From assembly GCA_965153455.1 (NCBI GenBank), contig OZ234497.1:3844001-3908000 (forward strand): a stretch of 64,000 nucleotides of DNA. Reading direction: 5' to 3'. The notes under the pieces were generated by a model. That model worked only from the letters and a program-made list of their open reading frames with translations, had not been told where the DNA came from and did no database searches. The translations under genes were made by a program, and so were the position numbers. Positions 1 to 11,030 of this stretch are shown here, piece after piece (positions within the stretch are counted from its first letter, which is position 1; every line of letters starts with the position of its first letter). The stretch is from Sphagnum compactum. Taxonomy: Eukaryota; Bryophyta; Sphagnopsida; Sphagnales.

Positions 1-5
1 CGGCG

Positions 6-173
6 TGTTACGTTCATATCGAGCATTCACACGGTCACATCTAGATTTCACACGTTCGCATCCAGAGTTCACACGTTGTCACCCATAGCTCAAACGTTGT
101 CACCCAGAGTTCACACTTTTGCATCCAGATTTCTCACGTTTTCATCTAGCGGTCACACTTTCGCATCCATTGG
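6..173. repeat. 21-bp minisatellite, about 8 units
   Basis: Seven 21-base units start at 27 and run to 173. Each begins with TCACAC or a close variant, followed by a CGTT-like core and a CATC(C/T)AG-like end. A weaker eighth unit lies at 6-26. The period of exactly 21 holds through all seven units although single bases differ. It lies about 600 bases upstream of the synthetase start. The period is a multiple of three, so it stays open in some frames; this is not taken as coding. Confidence 0.9.
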
Positions 174-782
174 TCTCGTTGGCTGGGAACTAGGTAGCAG
201 CCTTTGGTTTTATTGGCAAAGTTTCGCCAAAAAGCGAAAAAAAATCCGAATTTTATTTGATTGTGGAAGCTGTCAATCGCCAGAAGTGATAAAAAATAGT
301 AAAAATCGCCAGATTTCTCCACCTGGTTTTCAGGGTTAAAGATTTTTACTTCGTATGTGGTTTATAGTCGTATTTGGCTAAATCTTCGTATGTATGATCG
401 CCGCTTTTTCTACATCTTCCTATGGATGAAGCCAATTTGGCTACCAAAAAAATTGTAGAAAAAGGAATCTAGTAAGTAGGGAACTCAGTGATTCTTTTAG
501 TGGCGAAATTTCGCCAAAAAGCGACATTGAAAACTGAAATTTTCGAAAAAAAAAAAAAGCGATTTTGGAGGTTTTCAGTAGCCAGAGAGGTACAAAAATC
601 CCTTAAAAAAACACTGGTAGGGAGGGTTTGTGCGAGAAGAGAGACGTCGAGACTCGAAAGCGTCGGCGCTCTCCTTTTGCCCCTTTCTTCCTGTTCTTTT
701 TCCTCTTCGCCTGCGACAAAGCGCGCACTTCTTCCTCTCTCCCACAGGCGTGTGAACTAGACCTCCGTCGCAGACTCACGGT
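174..782 (+). promoter_or_regulatory. Upstream region of the adenylosuccinate synthetase gene
   Basis: No gene is seen here. The stretch holds two related segments, near 215-340 and 495-600, each with a TTTCGCCAAAAAGCGA-like core and A-rich tails. The second contains a perfect 16-base palindrome at 501-516. The last 150 bases are C/T-rich, as plant 5' leaders often are. No TATA box stands out. Promoter function is inferred only from position. Confidence 0.35.
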
Positions 783-2141
783 ATGGCAACGGCAGCAGTG
801 GCTATGGAGGTCCGTAGTTTCGTCTTCTCCGCGCATTCCTGCCATGCTCCTTTTACACCAAGAAACTCCTCCTCCTCTTCTTCTTCTTCTTCTTGCGGTT
901 CCTATTCCTCTGGCTTTGTGGCTTCTTCCAAGCTCGCGCTCAAGCAGTCGGAATTCCACCGAGGGCAGCGGGAATTCGTGTTTCCTCCACGTCTAGAGCT
1001 TCGGCTGTGGCAAGTGGGAAGCAGAGCGGCGGGGTGAGGAGTCAGGCGCAGGTGACGCAGCTGGAGGTGGGGAAGGTGAAGAAAGAGGACAAGGACGGGA
1101 GCAGCGACGGGGAAGATCCGTTCAAGGCGTTGAGTGAGGTTTGTGCGGTGCTAGGGGCGCAGTGGAGTGATGAAGGAAAAGGCAAGCTCGTTGACATCCT
1201 AGCAAAACGCTATGACATCGTTGCTCGCTGCCAGCTTTCCCTTTAAGCCACTATTTTTTGCTTTCTTTTTCCTTCTCCTCCTCCTGCTCTCAGTTGCAAC
1301 TGACCTAGTTCATAGCTTTGCGGTTTCTCTGCATTGGTGCAGAGAAGAGGGGATGGAAGATACATGTCCGAACATCATGGAATGTGTACCAGGGAGCATG
1401 GTCTTAAGAATCCCTTTTCTTTGTTTGGACACTGGGATCCCTGTTTTGTCAGGGAGGTGCAAACGCTGGCCAAACAATCTATAATGATAAAGGTGTGAAG
1501 TTTGCACTTCACTTGGTGCCATCGGGGATACTGAATACGCAAGCTATATGTGTGGTTGGCAATGGAGTAGTGGTCCATCTCCCAGGTTTCTTCAAAGAGA
1601 TTGATGGTCTGGAGGCACGAGGTGTATTGTGCACAGGCAGACTTTTTGTGTCAGACCGTGCACACTTGCTGCTTGATTTGCATCAGACTATGGATTGCAG
1701 GAGGCAGAGCTTGGAGGTGACATGATTGGGACCACAAAGCGTGGAATTGGTCCCTGCTATGCTAGCAAAGCAATCCATAATGGCTTATGTGTGGGTGACC
1801 TCCATCATATGGACACATTCTGGAGCAAGTTGGAGATCCTCTTCAAGGATGCTGCTAACCGATTCAAGGACTTTGAGTACAATGAGTCAATTTTGGATGC
1901 AGAGGTGGAGAAGTATAAGAAGTTTGCCAAGAGATTAGAGCCCTACATTGCAGACACTGTGCAGTATATTTCTAATGCATACACTGTAGGCAAGTGCATC
2001 CTCATTGAGGACGGGCAGGCTACCATGCTGGATGTTGATTTTGGGACATATCTGTTTGTGACATCATCGAATCCTTCAGTTGGTGGAATCTGCACAGGCC
2101 TTGGTGTTTCTCCCAAACGCCTTGGTGACATTATTGGTGTG
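783..2141 (+). pseudogene. Adenylosuccinate synthetase 5' half, decayed copy 1
   Basis: The enzyme joins IMP and aspartate using GTP, the first committed step from IMP to AMP; in plants it is plastid-targeted. Exon 1 (783-1234) starts with MATAAVAMEV and a nine-Ser run typical of a transit peptide, then shifts frame between about 930 and 985. It continues into [19 protein letters not shown]. The family has GDEGKGK; here Gly is Ser. Exon 2 (1453-2141) begins [11 protein letters not shown], where the family has a catalytic His (GGANAGHT); here it is Gln. It runs on through [40 protein letters not shown] and GGICTGLG, ending at a GTATGT donor. A 4-base loss near 1693, relative to copy 2, shifts the frame after DLHQTMD. 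The exon 1 donor reads CAG|CT instead of CAG|GT. The C-terminal part of the enzyme is absent. Identity is firm; function is unlikely. Confidence 0.95.
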
Positions 2142-2504
2142 GTATGTCTCCTATGTTTTCTTGTTAGGTTCTTTGCAAGGGAGAGTCCTTGCTGTTGTGT
2201 GAATTTGTGGAACCAACAGATGTTCTAAATCTCTTATGATACTCTCCAAGTTCTCAGGAAGGTTTCCAGGGCACTTGTGTGCAGAGTTTGCCTAATGGGG
2301 TTGGATGGTGGACATGCTACAGACTGGATTGTACATCGATACTGGTGACATTGTATTTCAGTGATATGGAGTGTGTTGCATGTAAGAATCAATGCAATGT
2401 CATAAACAACTAGAAGGAATCCTTGAAACTATAGCAAAGATGATTAAGCAATATACTTTGGCATGCAAAGTACAACAATGGATCATGAACAGAAAGACAA
2501 GTAA
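2142..2504. other. Junction between the two truncated genes
   Basis: After the synthetase donor at 2142 no further synthetase exon follows, and on the minus strand no callose synthase exon follows the one ending at 2505. The sequence is ordinary AT-rich DNA and is also present in the second copy (40855-41246), so the junction predates the duplication. Copy 2 has an extra stretch of about 30 bases near 41055-41085. A short open stretch near 2255-2335 (+) is shared by both copies but not recognised. Confidence 0.6.
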
Positions 2505-5500
2505 TTAGGGGATGATGCTCAATGCTTTGTCATTATCATCATAGCTTCGTTTCTTAGGCTTCATGAAGAAAGCAGCATCCTCCTTCCGAGGCCATGAGAA
2601 ATGGTCAAAGCAATCAACTTGCCTGCAAACAGACAACATGAAACATGAGATCATAAAAATGTGTGTCAGACCACATGGAACTCTGGGCCTACCAAAACTA
2701 CGCATACGTTCTTGAAAGTTTTCAGTAAGAAGCAGTCAGGCCAGAAGTGCAAGTGTATGTATCTCGAACTACCAACATATGGTCGAGGAATCATGGAAAG
2801 AGGATGAGCACCAGAAGAACTCATTGAAATCATCATATTCTGCCATGCTGAATGTGACACTACACCATCTGCATTGTTATGAGCCGCCTGCAAAACCAAC
2901 CAAAACCATGCACCTCATTTCCTACCACAAAGTAATAATGAATGCATAATCAACTCACACCGCAGTCAACCCCACATGCAACGCCAACAAAAAACTTGCA
3001 CTGCATGTTGATGATGAGCACAAACAAGTAAAAAAAAAGCATCCTAGAGCTGCGATGCATTATGAGGAATGTGAAACCAAAGCTCACCATGGCCACAATC
3101 TGATATACAGGGGTGATAACCTGCTCCAAGAAACATAATTCTCTACTGCCATCTTCACTTGGCTTGGCTGTCTGCGATGACCAGTCCACCTCCTCTTTCC
3201 GTAACAACTCAAACATATCATGCACCATCTATTGTCCATGGACAAGCAACAAAACAAAATACCAACAACAATAAGGGTCAATGTGAAGGTTGGTTATCCC
3301 TGAACAAAACTAGAGTCAGTCTGAACAAAACTAGAGTCAGTCAAACGCAAAGAACCAGAGATTCCAGGAATCATTTCTAACTGTGTCACTGTGTTCTTAT
3401 TTCCTGGTGACACCAGAGGACAGAAACCACTCATGTGATATAGGAGCCTAGCATACTCTTCTAGCAGACTGCACTACAGAAACATTCAGGATGGACTTTG
3501 CCACTAAAAAACTGAGATAGTTCTGAGAATTATTTTTGGTCTAGAGACTCATGTCAAATGTTCTTTGGTATACAATTTCAGGCAACAGAAGATACATAAG
3601 AGAGACAACATTTGCATGGTGCTAATAAAATTCCTGCTATGGTTTTTTTCACACTCATGCAGCCAAGATCTTCACATCTACAATAACATGAGAAGAAGAC
3701 TTACATGGTGGAAGATGTAACACAAGCCCTCTGGCATGAACTGAAGATTTGCTGCCTCTCCCCATGTTAAAGATGCAGAGCAATCAAATAAATCTTTTCT
3801 TGCCGTGTGGCATCCCTGCACCTCCCAAAAAACTGAAGATCAGAAAAAACCCCAACTGTAGTGTTAAATGTCTTGGGCTGTGGCACTCTACAATAGTTCT
3901 GCCAACTTCCTAGTCTTCATGTAGGTTTATAGAATTAGCTCTCAAGGGAGAAGGTAATATATCTCACAGAGATTGCCAAGAACTCCCCACAACAACAACA
4001 CTTTAGAAGGTTCACCATTTAGTTGGTTCTAGCAAAACCAAAACTAACACAAAAAGACTGAGTGCAATGGGAGGGGAGGAGATATTAATGTATTAGGTCT
4101 TCTTAGGCTTGGGCTCCTTCAACACAAAGTCACCCCACCGCATGTAATTTCAAAGAACCCGTTCATAGCCATCATCAACATTAACAGCTCATCGACAGCA
4201 ACAACCCAAAATCCAAAGCACAAAACATGCTTCAATCTTACAGGCACCTTAACTGCCAAGACATTAGCTCCTAAAGAATAAACAAAATGAAAGGCATCTT
4301 GAACAAATTCCATCTACAAATGTGTATATGTCACCATATGGCAACAACACGGCTATAACCTGCAACTTCAAAGCTCTGCCTTTTGGCAAAATCACCACAA
4401 AATTAGCAAGAGAAAATCTCTGGAAGAAAAAACCCAACAAGCCAAAGTACCTCTATGCACCCACCATCATGGAGTACACCCTTGCGTGATTGTGAACTTG
4501 CCAATAGTAAGATGAGATGTTCTTGATAATTTGCCACATTGTCTTTCTATGGACATAATAAGATATACAGATTGAGCTTGAGGAGTTTGGTGCTGCTCAA
4601 AATATAATCCCTCAATCTATGTGTGCAAGTATATGACCTTCATTCTTGCCTTCAGCATTGGAGTTCAAAATAGTCGCAAGCTCCTCACAGGAGCAGAACA
4701 TCATAGCATAGCAATGATCCCAAACCTTAAACCCTCTTATTCTTCAAATACATTCACAAAGAAGCAGATCACATGTGCCCCAGTAGCTACATACCTGATA
4801 TTCAAAACCATCTTATATTGAAAAATACCACTTTGGTAGACAACACTGTTGCTAGTTGCTACTATGTCAATCCCAGTTTAGTGGAAACATTTGTACCTGA
4901 AAACAGAACACGTAATGTAGGAAATCAAAGACATCCAAGTTCCTGTTCTCAAGCATGATATAGTCATATGGAAACCTTGGTGGGCCTTCGGTATATACTA
5001 AGGCTTTCGTGGCACCTATCACCTATTCACAACAATCCAAAGATCCCAATCTGTCCTTATCATCATGGAAACATGTATGCAGATTCTTCTTGCGAGAAAA
5101 ACAAAGACTTCACAACAAGTCCACCACCTCGGTTCATTTTTTTTTAGTGTAGCTACAGATCTTGCAAGAAAATGGATACTGCGAGATTGAAGAGTTGCTA
5201 CCTCAACTAGAAACATAATTGAAAGGATTGGAGACACCATCATCTTCCATTGGCAAGATGTTGTAAGCTTGGTGCTTCCTGATCTTCTTCGCATCTTCCT
5301 CAAATATCTCCTTCCCCTGTTAAAACAATAATTTCCACTTCAAACCCATGTTGCTGCTAAGACACAAAAGACACACCCCACATACCCGCACATCCAAAAT
5401 CCTGCACTCTTACAGAGGATTTCACAATGCAAAACCATAAATGCTAAATCTTGTAAGCCAAATTCAAACAATGAAGATCAACATGTTTTATCATAGTCTC

Positions 5501-7082
5501 TTCCTCAATCTTCATCTTGAATCTGCTGGATAGCACTTGGGAGCTATATAGTCATAGATCAACTTACAGAAGCCAAACCAAGCTTAGCAACCTCAGCAGA
5601 ATGAGCATCACTCCAAAGAGTCTGAATGACATCTTGAAGCATTTTGGAGATCTCGTGCGCTCTAATCAGCCTCTCTGATCTCCACTTTTGTCTACAACAT
5701 CAAAGCACTTCTCTATGAAAAAGCAGATGCCAACAACACATTTTGTTCAATTGATTTATGGATTCAAAATGCCATGCCAGCAACAATGACAACAAACTGT
5801 AGTCTGAGGCTGAAGAGACAAATAGGAGGAGAAACCAGAAACAGACTGAAAGAAGAAGAGGAAGACAAAGACGACAAAAAATAACTATAATACAATTCTG
5901 GCATGCCACCAGAATTTGCAATATCAAGCCTCTCCCCGTACTTCTTGTAGTAGTCATAGATGACTTGAATATTGTCTGTTTGGTCAAGCTTCTGTCCTTC
6001 TCTTTGCATGCACTTTTTCTACTGAGGGAAGCACATAAAAACAATTTCATCTGAATCAAATGCACTGGAAATGCAGCTCCAGACATCATTTCATCACTTT
6101 GTTGCAACAAAAGATTACATCAAAGGTTTGTAGTGTGCACCTTCTGCAAATTAGCGCTTCCTCACCGATATGTATGAGGACAATGTTGTTTTCAGCTGCA
6201 ACACATCCCATCCCTCACTCATTAGATCCAGCTAATGCACCAATCTGAAGGCACACTCGTGCATTACCAATAGAAAGCAAACAAGCAACTCACAGGCATA
6301 GTTAGTTCCTCCAAAAAAAATCCATTCAACCTACAATCACTCTGAACTTTGATTTCTGGGTGAAAGAGCTAAAAGAGCTTTCATCCTTGCTGCAATTTGC
6401 TTGTTCTACAACTAGAAGAGAACCTTTGTACACAACATACACAAAACACAAAAATCAGAAGAAATTGTGGCACAAATTTCGCTGTAATCCATCCGCACCA
6501 AGCAGTCTATCCATAATCCAAAGACAGAAGTCACTTTCTCCTTCGGGGATGACATTGCCTTGTAATAAAGCTTCTATTGGAAATGCTTGTAGAAAGTTTC
6601 TGCAGGTTGGCTATGGACCCATCCGGCAATTCTGTGCCCAAAAACTATGCAATTCGTCGCACGATCTCTCTTTCTCTCTCTCTCAAATTGAGTCGCCAGT
6701 GAGGTTTCTAGTGTTTTTTTATCTGGCTGAGCTCGACAACAATTTGACATCCGCAGTGAAGAGGTTTCACTTGCACGACATCTCTAAAGAAAAAATGAAA
6801 TCTTGAGAGTCCCGAGGAAGACTTACAGGTTTGTGCAACTTGAATGTTTTCAGGATCGATGTCTCTCGCTGCTTCCAGAATGGACTCGATGTTCGTCCGG
6901 TCTGAAAGGAGCTGTGGTATCGTGTACAATGAGCGAGTGTAGTCGCTTCCTCTACTACTACCTATCTCCAAGCTGTCCCTTGCCTCCTGCGCTCACAACG
7001 CTTCTCCCACCAGCTGCTCCCATAAGCCAAGCACACGCCTGGAGATCCGGTTGGGCCCCTGGGCAGATGTCGGCTTCTCCAT
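2505..7082 (-). pseudogene. Callose synthase (GSL) N-terminal part, copy 1
   Basis: Callose synthases are large plasma-membrane beta-1,3-glucan synthases. Eleven exon-like blocks follow the family order on the minus strand: 7082-6827 (SDRTNIESILEAARDI), 6018-5894 (REGQKLDQTDNIQVIYDYY), 5691-5569, 5316-about 5210 (EDAKKIRKHQAYNILPMED), about 4998-4897 (DVFDFLHYVFCFQ), 4546-4451 (KDNVANYQEHLILLLAS), about 4195-4078 (GYERVL..NYMRWGDF), about 3780-3705 (WGEAANLQFMPEGLCYIFHH), 3228-3088 (ELCFLEQVITPVYQIV), 2887-2773 (HSAWQN, then YDDFNEFFW in another frame) and 2622-2505 (WPRKEDAAFF). Most have canonical AG/GT borders. The exon usually carrying the AYSLAQNLDP-like region between the first two was not found. 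The membrane and catalytic C-terminal two thirds are missing. Lesions: TGA at 6993-6995, TGA at 4150-4152 (Gly in copy 2), and a lost base before YDDFNE. It is convergent with the synthetase. Confidence 0.93.
3300..3341. repeat. 21-bp tandem duplication inside an intron of callose synthase copy 1
   Basis: A 21-base segment starting CTGAACAAAACTAGAGTC is present twice in a row here and once in the other copy (near 42040-42065), so it arose after the block was duplicated. Confidence 0.8.
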
Positions 7083-7377
7083 GGCTGGTTTTTTGAGCCT
7101 CCTCCTTTTTCTCTCTTGTTATGACAACAGAAGCCTCGAGTCACGAATTTGTCCTCCCTGATGATACACAACAATATGGAGGAGTGCACGCACTACTTGC
7201 ATTTTTTACGGAGTTGCTGTCGCGTTTCCCGCTGCAAATGCTAAGAGCATTTTCGGCATTTGTGATCGAAAGATGGTTATCTTGTGAATGCGCTGTCATT
7301 CAACACTCAATTGTGGTGATGTCAAGGTCTACATCCTTCTTAAAACCATGGTAGATTGGTGAAATACCAATTCTACA
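7083..7377 (-). promoter_or_regulatory. Upstream flank of callose synthase copy 1, end of duplicated block
   Basis: This flank lies upstream of the minus-strand start at 7082 and is carried in both copies (the counterpart ends near 46140). Identity ends abruptly after an ATACCAATTCTA stretch, where copy 1 continues with CAATCTC and copy 2 with TAAATAG. A promoter role is inferred from position only. Confidence 0.4.
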
Positions 7378-9434
7378 ATCTCTTTGCCACATCTATGATC
7401 ATTGCACGTTGTTATTCAGGTTTTGTGTTTTGGAGTCACAATCTGTCACTTCATCATGCAAAATTTCATTCCATCATAACTAGAGCCCCTACTCAAGTCT
7501 TCTTTAATAACATCTGAACTATGCTATATTCCTTGACACAATAATGCAGTAATTCAAATATCTTCCATGGAGAAGTGTGTAGCCATTGTAGACACACTTG
7601 CAGGATGAACTACCTTTGCGGTTCTGGATTTGAGAATTTGTGGAGAAGCTGTGATTAGACATGTTCAAGCCCATGCTGAATGATATGGGACACCTGTCAT
7701 TGCAAAATTATAGCTGTCACCTCCGCAGTGTATTAGATGTGTTGGGAAATTCACCAAGTCTGTGGCCAACCCCTTCGCATCTACTCCCCCGCTTGAAAAC
7801 CAGGCCGAGCAAAACTCATTATCAGTGTAGTTATCTTGTATGACACATTCCAGATGTGTAGTAGTCAAATTATACCAGTATATTAACATTGTGGACGTTG
7901 GTCCCTGTTAACAGGCACATACACAACTGCAAACATCACAAGATGTTGCAGGCCCATTGGACATATCCCAATTCTTACAATATCCTCATTCTGAATGACA
8001 ACCCAAACAACTGCCACATTGAAGATGAAAACAAGGATATAGTCATACATTCAAAGCACCAAGCAATTTCTGATCAATAGAGGAAGGCCAATTAAAGTCC
8101 AATCATGCACAACCATCCACTATATTAAACTAAATGCGATGTTTGAGTTCACATTTTGACAGCAATCCAAATAGACTTGGAGCAACAATTTCCATTAATA
8201 GGCGTTGATGAGTACAGTATACCCACTAGATGAAGTAATCACCCATGGCTCATAATGTACACAGGAGTACAGAGTAACAAGGTTCCTTCTTCTACTAAGA
8301 AAGCACAATCCTAAACCCCAGTGCAGGTTTTAGGGTAGCTCACTGTAGAGAATGTTTGTTTTAATCATTACAGGGTCTCATCATGACCTCCAGACTGATC
8401 ATACCTAAAAAATCAAAACAAAGTACTGTGAATGCGCACACAATCCATTGAATACAAAAATTGATGTAACAATGCAAAATGGAAGTAAAACACCTCCTAG
8501 ACATTGCTCCTGGTGAAGAGCAATGTCTCCTGAGCCATAATGTTGACCATGCTTGGCACTTGCATGCAATTCGTTGCGACGAGACAAATTTGAACAACAA
8601 TAGTAATCTAACACTAATTGTAACAAATCAGTGCCCACTTAATAATATTATTCTCAGGGAATAACCAAGTTCAAGGTAAACCTCCTTGCAATTGAGTGAA
8701 TGATTGTTGTAGTTTTCCTTGAAGAGTTGAGTTCCAAGTGATGTTCCTCCCTCTTCAAATGCCTCATGGACTTTGTAATTTTGGAAACTTTCTTCTACTT
8801 TGACCTTTTTTGAGCTAGGTTCTGCTTTCGCATGTCGTTCCCCACCTTCTACTTTCACTAATCCTACTTGTTTTCATGGGCTCTACATCTCAACCTCTTC
8901 AATCTAGGAAGCAAAAGCTATTGGAAATCTTCAAAATCCTGCAACATATACTCTAGAAGTGGTTTCACACTTGGAACAATGCTAAAACATTTGTGAAGGT
9001 GAATGCCCACTTTTGTGCATTATGTGTTATTGTTTTACTTGTGCTTATAGTGTAATGTAGGCACAATTTTCACATTGCATTCTCCTTACGACTGTCATAA
9101 ATGTGCCTTTCTTTGAAATCCAAAGTAAAGAACTCAAGTTTTTAGGATCAAACTTGAGCTTTTGAGCCCTAAGCCCCACCACTTCTATAAACCACCCCCA
9201 TATGCTAGCAAGGGTTAATTTTTAACCCTATTTGGTCATGTGTCTGTTTCAGGTGATTTCAAAAACCTTTTTAAATTCCCAATGGCCATTCCCCAATGGG
9301 GAGCCTCCATGGACACGTAGTCAACCAAATAGGTCCAAATAATAATGTGTACAGTTTTTATTGCATATCCATGATTTTTTGACATTCAATAATCATCTAT
9401 TCATAACTAGCAAAGAGGGAATTTTTTTAATACA

Positions 9435-9438
<4 letters not shown>
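7378..9438. other. Intergenic, no supported gene
   Basis: Only short open frames are seen, none with a recognised family or intron support. An inverted repeat at 9227-9333 is listed separately. Confidence 0.5.
9227..9333. repeat. Small fold-back sequence, 107 bp
   Basis: The left arm starts CCTATTTGGTCATGTGTC at 9227. The right arm ends GTCAACCAAATAGG at 9333 and starts with GGACACGTA, so the two ends can pair with a few extra bases in one arm. The middle has its own small palindrome around CCATTGGGGAATGG-like bases. It may be a very short inverted-repeat element; no target duplication was seen. Confidence 0.4.

Positions 9439-9465
<27 letters not shown>
9439..9465. repeat. (TA)n microsatellite
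   Basis: An uninterrupted TA dinucleotide run of about 13 units. Confidence 0.95.
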
Positions 9466-9469
<4 letters not shown>

Positions 9470-11030
9470 ATATGTGAGACTTTTAAATATATGTATCCAT
9501 GTCTTTTTTTTAGAAGTGAGAATATTCTTTATTCATATCCAGAGTTTTGTCCAAAAATTGGATAACCGAACAACATTGGTCCAAACCAAAATTACCTAGA
9601 TTTTAAAGTGGTTCAGGCCTCTTGGGCAAGGACTTGGGCTTCACGGACAGAAGATGGTCTAGTCCAAGTCCTTCTCCTCTTGCACATGGGCATGGGCTTC
9701 TTGAACACATGCCATCTTGGCTTAGACCTCACCAATACAAAGTTTAAACACTGCATGAAATCATCAATAAAGATGAAACCATATGAAATATATATTTATT
9801 AAATACAAAATTATAATACCGATGGAATTGCTATACGTGGTCTATTTTGTATATTTTATAGTGTAGTTATAGATCATATCTTTTCTTAGAGTTTTTGCAA
9901 GAGAGAAATGCAAGAGGATTGAAATTTAAATGATGACAAACATTTTGAAAATAGTATCACAATTATTGTTGGGGCTTCTAACATTTTCACAAATATGTTT
10001 GTCATAATGGAAAAGTTCATAAATGAAAGGTGTGTGTCAAAGTTGTATGCTCTAGAGACAGGAGGGACTCTTTCAAGATTTCACATGCAAATGGAATCCA
10101 TGATTTTCATTTATAGCCTTCTAGGTTTGAACAAACTGATCCTTTAGGTTGGGATGATGTTAGTAATGCTCAAATAGAACATCAATGTGTGCATTACAAA
10201 GATGAAGTCAGTTATGCTCCAATAGGACATCAATGTGTGTGATACAAAGTGTTGAAGGGAATTGGCGTGTACACCTATACTAGGATATAGGTTATTGTTT
10301 GAAAGAGCAAGGAAAAGAGCATTTTCAAATTTGTTGCATGGATGTTAGTTCTCAAGATATGCAATGAGTCAATGGCACAAGGAGAATGATGATCATAAAA
10401 TTTGATGTTATATTTGATATTATGTGAGGAACATTAATTTCTCTTGCTCACTTATTATTTAATTTTACAACTTTACAAGACCAATGGATTTGCTAGACGA
10501 GGTCCATTTTTTTAAAAGTCTAGTAGAATGGTGTAAGAGTAAAGATTGTTTTTCTTCTTTGGAGCAATGGAATTGCTAGATTTGGTGGTCAAAACTTGTT
10601 TTTCAATTACCTTGAGAGAACTAATGAGAATAGGTCCATGATTGTAGCACAATACTTGTGGACTTCCTTTGTTATTTTTGGGGGTGGTTTTGGACTAGAG
10701 GAACTAGATATGAGAAAATTTGCTTTCTTTTTTTTTGGGTGGGGCAAGTGGGGCGGGGGGTTGGGGTCCTTAACTATAATGGACAAATCTTTGGATCAAA
10801 ATAAGTACCCACATGCTTAAAATATGCGGTTTTTCTGTTGTGGTCAAAGGCCTTGGATAAACCAGCACCCACATTGGTACCATGGTAAAAATCCCAACAT
10901 CCTTTTAATTTTTTCAAATCGTTTATAATATCCCTTAGACAAATGTCCCAAGATTTTGCCAATGTTTCAAAAATTTCATGCAGACAATGGGAAGGCTCAG
11001 CATGCACTCATGAATGGTCCATTTCTTTCC
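9466..11030. other. Intergenic, no supported gene
   Basis: AT-rich sequence. A partly preserved tandem duplication of about 55 bases lies near 10155-10255; each half contains an ACATCAATGTGTG core. No convincing coding region is seen. Confidence 0.5.

Larger units (their letters stand above)
1181..7377. repeat. Segmental duplication, copy 1 (6.2 kb)
   Basis: This block matches 39897-46140 almost line by line in the same orientation. Its left edge falls inside synthetase exon 1, at the codons for GKLVDIL, so only copy 1 carries the protein's N-terminus. Differences are scattered substitutions, small indels and microsatellite length. By eye the copies are well over 90% identical; this was not computed. 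Confidence 0.95.

Noticed and set aside
6-173. CRISPR array
   Set aside because: The 21-base units are directly adjacent with no unique spacers, and the context is a plant nuclear genome.
4621-4958. Plus-strand frames opposite callose synthase introns and exons
   Set aside because: They are shadows of the minus-strand gene; the minus strand shows family motifs at the same places.
6360-6806. 148-codon plus-strand frame (115 codons in copy 2)
   Set aside because: It lies in a callose synthase intron on the opposite strand; its end differs between copies because of the CT run.
8361-8858. Overlapping minus-strand frames with Lys/Glu-rich and Cys-containing stretches
   Set aside because: They occur in several frames at once, with no family, no clear splice borders and no second copy to compare.
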